From Sphingomonas sp. G-3-2-10 (lineage in GTDB: Bacteria > Pseudomonadota > Alphaproteobacteria > Sphingomonadales > Sphingomonadaceae): DNA of 64,000 bases. The notes beneath the pieces were generated by a model. That model searched no databases. It saw only the letters and a program-made list of their open reading frames with translations, and was not told where the DNA came from. Both the position numbers and the translations under genes were made by a program. Location: contig NZ_JABBFY010000001.1 in assembly GCF_012927115.1 (NCBI RefSeq), positions 992,001 through 1,056,000 on the forward strand, written 5' to 3'. This document shows positions 9,044 through 15,908 of this stretch, one piece after another (position 1 is the stretch's first letter; each line of letters opens with the position of its first letter).

Positions 9044-9496
9044 TCAGTCGGGCAGCGTCTCGCCGAGCATGTCGAGTTGGATGCCGATGCCATGCTCGCG
9101 GCTGCCATTATCTTCGTAGCCGTCGAGATAGACGCCCGTCTCGGTATGGACCAGCCGGGTGCCGGCGCCTTCTGGATGCAGTTCGACCGTGGCGAGATTG
9201 ACCGAGATCGGCTTGCCGTCGATCTTCATGCGATAGGCATAGACGATCCGCTTATCGGGCACGATGTCGTGATAATCGCAGTCGAAACGCGACACGCGGC
9301 CGGTCTTCCACTTCGCTTCGATATGTTCGCTGGCGCCCACGCCGAATTCGAAGCCGCGGCTGATCAGGTCCCATTCGTCGCCCGGCGGGGCGAACCAGCG
9401 CCGTTTCGCTTCCTCGGTGGCGAAGGCGGCGAAGACCTTGGCCGGAGACTGGCGATAGACGCGTTCGAGGACGAACTTGTCGTGCACGGCGGTCAT
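9044..9496 (-). CDS. SRPBCC (AHSA1-type) ligand-binding-fold protein
   Basis: A 150-residue START/Bet v1-fold protein of the AHSA1 family. The characteristic opening LERVYRQSPAKVFAAFATEEAKRRWFAPP and the end GIGIQLDMLGETL are present. Such proteins commonly pair with ArsR-type regulators. Here the ArsR gene overlaps it by 4 bp (ATGA at 9493-9496) and is transcribed first, so the two form a two-gene unit. It converges tail to tail with the TetR gene with no gap at all. Ligand and exact function are unknown. Confidence 0.88.
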   Translation of the reverse strand: MTAVHDKFVLERVYRQSPAKVFAAFATEEAKRRWFAPPGDEWDLISRGFEFGVGASEHIEAKWKTGRVSRFDCDYHDIVPDKRIVYAYRMKIDGKPISVNLATVELHPEGAGTRLVHTETGVYLDGYEDNGSREHGIGIQLDMLGETLPD

Positions 9497-9831
9497 TCGG
9501 AAATCTCCCTGTCCAGATCGTCGAGATAGGTGGCGAGGCGGCTGTACCGCCCCTCGGTTTCGCGGCGGCGTTCGATGATCCAGCTTTCGACGCGATCGAG
9601 CGCCAGCGGCTGGAGCGTACAGGTGCGGATACGGCCCTGCTTGGCGGTTTCCACCAGACCGCTCGATTCGAGCAGCTTGAGGTGCTTGAGGAAGCTGGGC
9701 AGCGCCATCGGGAAATGGCTGGCGAGATCGCTGACGCTGGCCGAGCCCTGGCCCAGCCGCTCGACCACCGCGCGGCGGGTGGGATCGGCGAGCGCGGCGA
9801 ACAGCGTCTCGATCGGTTGTTGGTTAGCCAT
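9493..9831 (-). CDS. ArsR/SmtB family transcriptional regulator
   Basis: A 112-residue winged-helix repressor. The pattern LFAALADPTRRAVVERL, then SVSDLASHFPMALPSFLKHLKLLESSGLVET is the standard ArsR HTH. There is no evident Cys-rich metal site, which fits the non-metal ArsR group that pairs with AHSA1 proteins. The start ATG at 9831 sits in the centre of a perfect 14-bp palindrome (9825-9838), a likely self-operator. A candidate promoter (-35 TTGCGG at 9860-9865, -10 TACCTA at 9837-9842, read on the minus strand, 17-bp spacing) would initiate almost at the start codon. Confidence 0.9.
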   Translation of the reverse strand: MANQQPIETLFAALADPTRRAVVERLGQGSASVSDLASHFPMALPSFLKHLKLLESSGLVETAKQGRIRTCTLQPLALDRVESWIIERRRETEGRYSRLATYLDDLDREISE

Positions 9832-9838
9832 ATGGCTA
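9825..9838. promoter_or_regulatory. palindrome at ArsR start codon (candidate self-operator)
   Basis: TAGCCATATGGCTA is a perfect 14-bp palindrome that contains the ArsR start codon and touches the candidate -10 element (9837-9842). ArsR-type repressors bind such dyads over their own promoters. The assignment is inference from position and symmetry. Confidence 0.5.
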
Positions 9839-9872
9839 GGTATCAAAAGGCTGACCTGACCGCAAGCGCCGG

Positions 9873-10457
9873 TCAGGGCGTGTCGCACTTCCAGCCGACG
9901 ATCGAGACGACTTCCACGGCCTCGCCGAACCGCCGGATGCTCCATGTCCGGGTGGCGGCGACATTGCCGTCCCTGCCGAGGATATCGAGGCGGAGCGTTT
10001 TGGCGCGGATCAGGCGGCGGGCGAAACCGGAAGGATCGCCGGGAACCGGGAAGCTCAGCTTATCGCCGCTGGCGTGGTAGAGCAGATCGACCGGCGCATC
10101 CCCGTCGATCACCGCGCGGGCGCCGGATACCGATGATGTGGACAGCGCGGCATCGGCTTCGATCGAGAAGGCGACGCCGATAAAGGGCGCGTCGAACCAG
10201 CGGTCTTTCGAGGCGGTGAACACTGCCTCCAGATAGGCGGGCGGCGATGCCGAAGCGTCGCTGGCGCCTTTCCAGCGTCCGACGCTCGCCTTGCCGCTCT
10301 TGCTGGCGTCGATCAGCGTGAGATCGCGAAAGGCGTTGAAGCTGCAGATCGTGTTCGTGCCCATCTCGCGGATATCGATCCGGCGGGTATCGACGCGCTG
10401 GGCGAGGGCAGGGCTCGCGAGGGCCAGCAAGGCTCCGGCCGCGATCATCAGGCGCAT
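9873..10457 (-). CDS. secreted hypothetical protein
   Basis: A 194-residue exported protein. MRLMIAAGALLALASPALA is a clean Sec signal peptide with cleavage after ALA. The mature part has two cysteines (ICSF near residue 38 and WKCD at the end) that could form a disulfide, and an alternating polar/hydrophobic pattern typical of beta-rich periplasmic domains. I do not recognise the family. It lies 13 bp downstream of the D-2-hydroxyacid dehydrogenase on the same strand and 41 bp upstream of the ArsR gene, so it may be cotranscribed with the former. Confidence 0.7.
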   Translation of the reverse strand: MRLMIAAGALLALASPALAQRVDTRRIDIREMGTNTICSFNAFRDLTLIDASKSGKASVGRWKGASDASASPPAYLEAVFTASKDRWFDAPFIGVAFSIEADAALSTSSVSGARAVIDGDAPVDLLYHASGDKLSFPVPGDPSGFARRLIRAKTLRLDILGRDGNVAATRTWSIRRFGEAVEVVSIVGWKCDTP

Positions 10458-10470
10458 TGGCGGCTCCCCT

Positions 10471-11406
10471 TCAATATCCCGCGTCGAGATCGACTTCGTT
10501 CTTCATCGGCCGGCCCTCGGCATAAGCCTTGAGATTCTCGACGAACAGCGCGGCGGCGCGCAGGAACATGCGGGTCTGGCTGCGGCCGGACAAATGCATC
10601 GAATGGATCGCGTTGGGCGTGCGCCACAGCGGATGTTCGGGCGGCAGCGGTTCGGGCGTGACCGTGTCGAGGAACGCGCCGCCGATCCGGCGTTTGGTCA
10701 GTGCCTCGATCAGCGCATCCTGATCGATCAGTTCGCCGCGACCGACATTCACGATCCACGCGCTGGGCTTCATCGCCGCCAGCTCGTCCGCGCCGATCAT
10801 CGCCCGGCTCTCGCTGGTCGAGGGGGCGGCGAGGAATATCCAGTCATAGTCGCCGATCCGCTCGCGCCATTGATCGGGCGTGAGGCTGCCGTCGCTGCCC
10901 GAACGGGTGACCGCGGTCACCTTCGTGCCGAACGCCTTCAGCCGCTCGCCGATCAGCTTGCCGATCGTGCCATAGCCGATAATCAGGGCGTTGCTTTCGA
11001 ACAGCTCCTGCTTGCCCGGCGCGTCCATCGGCCATTCCTGCCGGTCGGCCGCACGGACCACTTCGTCATAGCGTTTGGCGGCGACCAGCGCGCCCATCAC
11101 CGCATATTCGGCGACCGTATGAGCATTGACCCCGCTGCCGTTGGTGACGCGGGTGCCACGCTCGCGCAGCAACCCGGTGTCGAGCGCGTCGAGGCCGGCA
11201 TAGATGGTCGAAAGCCATTTCAGGTTTCCGCCCGCCGCGACGGCGGCGGCCCAGTCGGCAGGCTTGTTCATGTCGAGCCAGCCGATCTCGGCCGATGGCG
11301 CCAGCGCTACGGCTTCCTCGCGAGTCATGAACCAGCTTGCTTCGATGCCGGGCGGAAGATGCGGCTCGACCAGCGGACGGGCGAGCGCGGGGAGGACGGC
11401 TTTCAT
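10471..11406 (-). CDS. D-2-hydroxyacid dehydrogenase, NAD(P)-dependent
   Basis: Cytoplasmic dehydrogenase of the PGDH/GHPR-like 2-hydroxyacid family, 311 residues. The Rossmann glycine motif is seen in ALIIGYGTIGKLIGERL, the catalytic Arg region in WIVNVGRGELIDQDALIEAL, and the Glu region in TVTPEPLPPEHPLW. The catalytic His appears within IHSMHLSGRS, replacing the more usual PHIAG-type pattern. The substrate could be glyoxylate, hydroxypyruvate or another 2-keto acid; sequence alone does not decide it. It precedes a secreted hypothetical gene by 13 bp. Confidence 0.88.
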   Translation of the reverse strand: MKAVLPALARPLVEPHLPPGIEASWFMTREEAVALAPSAEIGWLDMNKPADWAAAVAAGGNLKWLSTIYAGLDALDTGLLRERGTRVTNGSGVNAHTVAEYAVMGALVAAKRYDEVVRAADRQEWPMDAPGKQELFESNALIIGYGTIGKLIGERLKAFGTKVTAVTRSGSDGSLTPDQWRERIGDYDWIFLAAPSTSESRAMIGADELAAMKPSAWIVNVGRGELIDQDALIEALTKRRIGGAFLDTVTPEPLPPEHPLWRTPNAIHSMHLSGRSQTRMFLRAAALFVENLKAYAEGRPMKNEVDLDAGY

Positions 11407-11466
11407 GAGCGCGAGGTTAGCGCGATGGTCCGCGCGCGCAATCCTCCCCGGTTGCTGAGAATGGCG

Positions 11467-12225
11467 TCAGTCGTCGCGATCCCGACGCGGGCGTTCGCGG
11501 GTCTGGGGGGAAGGCGAGGGATCGCCCTTCCAGTCGGGGTTCCGCCCCGGACCACGCGCGGCCGGAATAGAAGGCGTTGCGGCTGGCGAGGGCGTCGCTT
11601 CGGGGCGGCGCGGTCTGCGATCGTCGCGGTCGCGGTCGCGGTCCGCGGAGCGATCCCCCGCCTCGTCGGCGCGGCGGCGATGCTCGCCGGCTTCACGCGA
11701 AGCTTCCTCGGCTTCGCGGACGCGATCGGTGTCGGGGGTACGGGCCCTGCCGTCGCGGCCGAATTCCCTCACCGGCTTGTCGCCCTGATAGGCATAGGAA
11801 CGCTCGCCGCGCTGGACGAAAAAGGGACGATCCTCGCCACGACGGAAATAGGCCACGTTCCTGCCGTCGCGATCGGCAGTGCGGACGATGCGGCCATCCC
11901 GGCGCCACGCCCAGCCATCACCATAGCGAATGCGATCGACCCCGGTGCCGGCACGGATCTCGTCCTCGATGTCGCTGGCCTCCACCAGCGGTGCGCTTTC
12001 GCCGGCGGTGGCTCCGGCGACGGGCTTCGGCACGGCGGCCACGGTGACGGCGGCCGTGTCGCTGTCGTCGGCATCCTCGACCAGCGTGTCGTTGAACGCC
12101 GAGTCGTCGACATCGGCGGCGTTGCCGACATCGACGAGCGCATTGTCGGTGGTCTTGTCGGCACCATTGCAGGCGGCAAGCGCCAGTGCCGGGGCAAGGG
12201 CGATCAGGGGCAGGCGTATCATCAA
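11467..12225 (-). CDS. hypothetical lipoprotein with Arg/Asp-rich tail
   Basis: A 252-residue lipoprotein: MMIRLPLIALAPALALAAC gives a lipobox (LAAC) with Cys19 as lipidation site. An acidic linker (residues about 25-60) precedes a small domain with repeated tyrosine/arginine motifs (YGDGWAWRRDGRIVRTADRDGRNVAYFRRG). The last 100 residues are low complexity, dominated by R, D, E and P. The RDGR repeats suggest a surface- or peptidoglycan-facing basic domain, but I recognise no family. Lies between cysS and the dehydrogenase, same strand, with gaps of 60 bp each side. Confidence 0.7.
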   Translation of the reverse strand: MMIRLPLIALAPALALAACNGADKTTDNALVDVGNAADVDDSAFNDTLVEDADDSDTAAVTVAAVPKPVAGATAGESAPLVEASDIEDEIRAGTGVDRIRYGDGWAWRRDGRIVRTADRDGRNVAYFRRGEDRPFFVQRGERSYAYQGDKPVREFGRDGRARTPDTDRVREAEEASREAGEHRRRADEAGDRSADRDRDRDDRRPRRPEATPSPAATPSIPAARGPGRNPDWKGDPSPSPQTRERPRRDRDD

Positions 12226-12285
12226 GGGTCTCCGATCAGGGGATCGAAGGATGAAATGCGCAAGTGTCTGGTGTTTCTCCGCCGA

Positions 12286-13716
12286 TCAGAGATTCAGTTT
12301 CCAGTCCCAGCCCAGCGGATCGCCGTCCATCACCTCGACGCCCGACGCGATCAGCTCGTCGCGGACCGCATCGGAACGCGCGAAATCCTTGTCCGCGCGC
12401 GCCTGCTTGCGCTCGGCGAGCCGGGCTTCGATCGCTTCGGGTGTCAGCGTGGCATCGGCCGGACGGACGCGCAGCGCGTCGCGGGTCAGGTTGAGCAGGT
12501 CCAGCCCCAGCACATCGTCGAAATGGACGAGCAGGGCGAGCTTGCGACCCGTGGTCAGCTTCTTGTCGGCCACCATCGCCTCGAGCACCGGAAGCGCCTT
12601 GGGCGTGTTGAGGTCGTCGCTGACCGCGGCATCGAGCTGGACGAGATAATCGTCGTCGCCCGAAGCGTCTGTAGCGGGCGACAGCGGGAGCGCGCGGACG
12701 GCCATGACGAGCCGCTTCAGACGGGTCAGCGCCGCCGCGAGATTGTCGGGGCTGAACTCCAGTTCGCTGCGATAATGCGCGCTCAGGCACATCAGGCGAT
12801 AGGCGAGGGGATGCACGCCGCGCCCGACCAGCGCGTCGAGCGTGGCGATGCCGCCCTTGGACTTCGACATCTTGCCGTCGCGGTCCACCAGGAAGTTGTT
12901 GTGCATCCAGAACTTCGCGCCCGAGTCCGCGCAGCCGCAATGCGCCTGGTTCTGCGCGATCTCGTTGACGTGATGGATCTGGCGATGGTCGATCCCGCCG
13001 GTGTGGATGTCGAAGGGCAGGCCGAGCAGCTCGCTGCTCATCACCGAACATTCGAGGTGCCAGCCCGGCGCGCCGCGACCCCAGGGCGAGTCCCATTCCA
13101 TCTGGCGCGTCTCGCCCGCGGGGGTCTTGCGCCAGATCGCGAAGTCCTGCGGGTGGCGTTTGCCTTCGACGGGATCGATCCGCCCTTCGCCGATATCGTC
13201 CTGCGAACCGGCGAGGCGGCCATAATCGGGGACCGAGCGGCTATCGAAATACAGGCCCGACTCGATTTCGTAGCAATGATCCGGCGCGATAGCCTGGGCA
13301 AAGGCGATCATCTTGATCACGTAATCGGTTGCCAGCGGCATTTGCGTTGGCTTGCGGATGTTCAGATCGGCCAGGTTGCGGCGGAACACGTCGGCGAAAT
13401 GGCGCGAAATGTCCCACGCGTTCAGCCCCTGCTTGCGCGCGGCCGCCTCCATCTTGTCTTCGCCGGCATCGGCATCGGACGTCAGATGGCCGACATCGGT
13501 GATGTTGATGACATGGGTGAGCCTGTTGCCCTTCCAGCTCAGCACGCGGCTGAGCGTGTCGGTGAAGACATAGGCGCGCAGATTGCCGAGGTGCGGGTCG
13601 GAATAGACGGTGGGTCCGCAGGAATAGACGCGCACGCCCTTGGCGGCGTCGAGCGGTTCGAACCGCTCGAGACTGCGGGTGATCGAATTGTAAAGCGTGA
13701 GAGGCGCGGCGTTCAT
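12286..13716 (-). CDS. cysS: cysteinyl-tRNA synthetase
   Basis: Charges tRNA-Cys with cysteine in the cytoplasm. Class I synthetase of 476 residues, the normal length. The signature SCGPTVYSDPHLGNLRAY contains the zinc-ligand Cys and the HIGH-type motif HLGN; the second catalytic loop GKMSKSKGG is intact. I chose ATG 13716 (MNAAPLTLYNS), which aligns with the family's N-terminus; an upstream in-frame extension to 13851 is not supported. The matching tRNA-Cys gene lies only 1.2 kb away at 14928-15001, a neighbourhood that may be coincidental. Confidence 0.95.
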   Translation of the reverse strand: MNAAPLTLYNSITRSLERFEPLDAAKGVRVYSCGPTVYSDPHLGNLRAYVFTDTLSRVLSWKGNRLTHVINITDVGHLTSDADAGEDKMEAAARKQGLNAWDISRHFADVFRRNLADLNIRKPTQMPLATDYVIKMIAFAQAIAPDHCYEIESGLYFDSRSVPDYGRLAGSQDDIGEGRIDPVEGKRHPQDFAIWRKTPAGETRQMEWDSPWGRGAPGWHLECSVMSSELLGLPFDIHTGGIDHRQIHHVNEIAQNQAHCGCADSGAKFWMHNNFLVDRDGKMSKSKGGIATLDALVGRGVHPLAYRLMCLSAHYRSELEFSPDNLAAALTRLKRLVMAVRALPLSPATDASGDDDYLVQLDAAVSDDLNTPKALPVLEAMVADKKLTTGRKLALLVHFDDVLGLDLLNLTRDALRVRPADATLTPEAIEARLAERKQARADKDFARSDAVRDELIASGVEVMDGDPLGWDWKLNL

Positions 13717-13807
13717 GGCGGCGGGCCATACCGCGTGCGTGCGCGATTTCAAAGGAAGCGCGCCCCTTCGCCCACGGAAGCGGGAGCGAAGGGGTTGGCG
13801 AAGGCCT

Positions 13808-14029
13808 TTACGCGGCGGCGAGCCTGGCCGGGCCGCGCGGACGGAGCACACCGATTCCGCTGCTGCTGCCCGCGATCAGCGGCAGCGCAGTCGCGCAATG
13901 GGCGCATTCGGCGGTAAGGCGGCCGACGATCCAGTGCGACTGTCCGCAGCCCGGGCAGTGGTTTGCCTCATTGGCGCGATAGCCGATGCGATAGCCGGTG
14001 TGCGACTGACGGATGCCGAAATCGTACAT
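13808..14029 (-). CDS. small zinc-ribbon-like hypothetical protein
   Basis: A 73-residue protein with two CxxC pairs (CPGC and CAHC, about 17 residues apart), the layout of a small zinc ribbon. The start at 14029 is supported by GGAGGTGT 4 nt upstream. The stretch YRANEANHCPGCGQSHWIVGRL resembles short hypothetical proteins I know from sphingomonads. There is no signal peptide. The C-terminal 20 residues are low complexity. Function unknown; nucleic-acid or partner-protein binding is a guess from the fold. Confidence 0.75.
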   Translation of the reverse strand: MYDFGIRQSHTGYRIGYRANEANHCPGCGQSHWIVGRLTAECAHCATALPLIAGSSSGIGVLRPRGPARLAAA

Positions 14030-14160
14030 GATACACCTCCGTAATAGTCCGCAGCCAACGGGCGAGAATCGTCATTTGTTCCGCCATGACAGCGACGAAC
14101 CGTTATTTATCATCGATGAGTTGCAAAATCATCACGATTTTCATCGCGCCGACGTGATAA

Positions 14161-14190
14161 GCTGAACGGCGGATAACAGCTCCGTTCAGC
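14161..14190. repeat. inverted repeat in promoter region of glycine-zipper gene
   Basis: GCTGAACGG and CCGTTCAGC form perfect 9-bp arms around a 12-nt loop, 68 bp before the glycine-zipper gene. A second small dyad (AAAATC/GATTTT) lies at 14125-14141. The region 14030-14257 is otherwise AT-richer non-coding DNA. These may be operator sites or an mRNA leader hairpin. Confidence 0.4.
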
Positions 14191-14257
14191 CTCGGGGCAC
14201 CGTCGTTCATCCAAAGCATGTGCAACGGGCGAATACGCCGCCCGGGGGAGACCGACC

Positions 14258-14785
14258 ATGAAGAAGCTTCTGCTTTCCGCCGCGATCGCGACGGCTGCCC
14301 TTTCCGGTGCGCTGACTGCCACCTCCGCTTCGGCACAGCCCTACACCTATTCGGGTCCGGCGCCGGGCGAAGAGGAATATTATGACGATCAGGGCCAGGA
14401 CGGCTATTATGACGATGGCGGCTATGAGCGCAGCCGCACCGAAGTGCGCGTCGAGTATCGCGAAGGCTATCGGGACAATGGCCGCTATCGTCCGGGCGAC
14501 TATTATCGTGGCGACGGGCAGGGCAGCCTGAACGGTTATCGTGGCGATCGCCGCCGCTACTATCGCAATAACGAGCGCTGCTCGGGCACGACCGGCGCGA
14601 TCGTCGGCGGCCTGCTGGGCGCAGTGATCGGCGGCGAGGCCGGGCGCGGGGGGTATTACAACCGCCGTAGCGGCACCGGCACGATCTTGGGCGCAGGCGC
14701 CGGCGCACTGATCGGCAGCGAGATCGACCGTAGCAATTGCCGCGAAGACTATCGGGACGGCTATCGCGGTGGGTATCGCCGCTGA
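14258..14785 (+). CDS. secreted glycine-zipper 2TM-domain protein
   Basis: A 175-residue exported envelope protein. A Sec signal peptide (MKKLLLSAAIATAALSGALTATSASA) is followed by a tyrosine/arginine/glycine-rich region with irregular repeats of the YRxG type, then a glycine-zipper segment GTTGAIVGGLLGAVIGGEAGRGG with a second one GTGTILGAGAGALIGSEI. This is the Rickettsia 17-kDa-antigen-like 2TM arrangement, usually outer-membrane or periplasm associated. Two cysteines flank the zipper (ERCSG and SNCRE). GGGGGAGA lies about 7 nt before the ATG. Probably envelope-stress related, by family only. Confidence 0.8.
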   Translation: MKKLLLSAAIATAALSGALTATSASAQPYTYSGPAPGEEEYYDDQGQDGYYDDGGYERSRTEVRVEYREGYRDNGRYRPGDYYRGDGQGSLNGYRGDRRRYYRNNERCSGTTGAIVGGLLGAVIGGEAGRGGYYNRRSGTGTILGAGAGALIGSEIDRSNCREDYRDGYRGGYRR

Positions 14786-14875
14786 GGCGAATCACCAGCG
14801 GCGGCTCTTGGCGTTGAGCCGCAACGAATTACCGGCGGCCGTTGCCGCTGAGCAGGAATAAGGCGTCACGCAGGG

Positions 14876-14911
14876 AAAAGGGCGTCCGCGGTAACTCGCG
14901 GGCGCCTTTTT
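14876..14911. terminator. bidirectional rho-independent terminator
   Basis: Ten-pair stem (14881-14890 with 14897-14906, one G-T pair) and a 6-nt loop. It is followed by TTTTT on the plus strand and by CTTTT on the minus strand. It can end tRNA-Cys transcription on the minus strand and readthrough from the glycine-zipper gene on the plus strand. Confidence 0.75.
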
Positions 14912-14927
14912 CTTGCTCTGTCGGAAA

Positions 14928-15001
14928 TGGAGGCCCGACCGGGAATCGAACCCGGGTGCAAGGATTTGCAGTCCTCTGCGTCACCACTCCGCCATCGGGC
15001 C
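14928..15001 (-). tRNA. tRNA-Cys (anticodon GCA)
   Basis: On the minus strand the sequence starts GGCCCGA and folds into a full cloverleaf with acceptor pairing to TCGGGCC at the 3' end. The anticodon loop is CTGCAAA, giving GCA (Cys). The T loop is GGTTCGATTCC. The discriminator is U, as expected for Cys, and the CCA end is encoded (14930-14928). Its terminator follows about 17 bp downstream. Confidence 0.97.
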
Positions 15002-15077
15002 TCGGAGCGAGCGGCGGCTTTGCGCAGGCTGCCCCTTCCATGTCAACATCGGCGATGCGAAAATTGCGTACGGGTGG

Positions 15078-15137
15078 GCGGATGTTTCCGCAGAGCCGCA
15101 CACAAAGCGCGCGGATGTTTCCGTAGAGCGGCACACA
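15078..15137 (+). repeat. two 27-bp direct repeats, 33-bp period
   Basis: Copies at 15078-15104 and 15111-15137 share GCGGATGTTTCCG and AGAGC then GCACACA with two mismatches in 27 bases. They lie between tRNA-Cys and the methyltransferase gene. The gap 14786-15237 otherwise holds a small stem-loop (14801-14822), the terminator and tRNA-Cys; I see no gene in the rest. Regulatory role is possible but unproven. Confidence 0.6.
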
Positions 15138-15237
15138 GAAGGTCGCTTGGCGTAGGCCCCGCGCCACGATACATAGCGCCGAACCCAACAAGTGTATTGC
15201 GCAGATAACACGGCTGTGCGAGATAAGCGGAGTGATG

Positions 15238-15897
15238 ATGACCCCGACGGTCGATGCCGCGCATTCGATGCGCCATGCAATGGTAGCCAGCCAGCTGCGC
15301 ACCAACTCGGTCAGTGATGTCCGGGTGGTGGAAGCGATGGCACGCTTGCCGCGCGAGCAGTTCGTGCCGGAAGAGCATCGCGGGATCGCCTATCGCGACA
15401 CGCTGCTGCCGCTGAACGGCGGACGCCGCCAGAATTCGCCGCTGGCCACTGGCCGGCTGCTGACCGAAGCGCAGATCCGTTCGACCGACCATGTGCTGCT
15501 GATTGGCGCGGCCGGCGGCTATTCCGCGGCGGTGCTGGCGGAGATGGCCGCTTCGGTCGTCGCGCTGGAAGAAGATTCGAGCCTGCTGGCGATCGCCCGC
15601 GCGGCGCTGCCGGACGCCGGTAACGTCACGCTGGTCGAAGGGCCGCTGGCGCAGGGCTGGGCCAAGGCCGGTCCCTATGACGTGATCCTGATCGACGGCG
15701 CCGTCGGGCATATCCCCGACGCGCTGATCGCCCAGCTCAAGGATGGCGGGCGCATTGCGACCGGAATCGAGGATCGCGGCATCACGCGGCTGGCGACCGG
15801 CCGCAAGACCGGTGGCGGCTTCGGCCTGAACGAGTTCGCCGATATCGAATGCGCGGTGCTGCCCGGCTTTGCCAAGCCGCGGACATTTCAGTTTTGA
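15238..15897 (+). CDS. Pcm-like (protein-L-isoaspartate O-methyltransferase family) protein
   Basis: About 219-residue SAM-dependent methyltransferase related to protein-isoaspartate methyltransferase. The N-terminal half has the family layout (MRHAMVASQLRTNSVSDVRVVEAMARLPREQFVPE). The SAM loop reads LLIGAAGGYSAAVLAEM, where the usual acidic EIGTGSGY is altered, and the active-site SQP-type segment reads QNSPLATGRLL. So the reaction may differ from repair of isoaspartate. Three start codons are stacked (GTG 15232, ATG 15235, ATG 15238); the last has the best spacing from GGAG at 15229. It lies 11 bp upstream of the TolC gene and is likely cotranscribed. Confidence 0.8.
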   Translation: MTPTVDAAHSMRHAMVASQLRTNSVSDVRVVEAMARLPREQFVPEEHRGIAYRDTLLPLNGGRRQNSPLATGRLLTEAQIRSTDHVLLIGAAGGYSAAVLAEMAASVVALEEDSSLLAIARAALPDAGNVTLVEGPLAQGWAKAGPYDVILIDGAVGHIPDALIAQLKDGGRIATGIEDRGITRLATGRKTGGGFGLNEFADIECAVLPGFAKPRTFQF

Positions 15898-15908
15898 AAG
15901 ACCAGAAG

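Noticed and set aside
10291..13917. A plus-strand open frame of 1,208 codons across four genes
   Set aside because: It runs antisense through the dehydrogenase, lipoprotein and cysS genes, whose products have clear motifs. No initiation signal.
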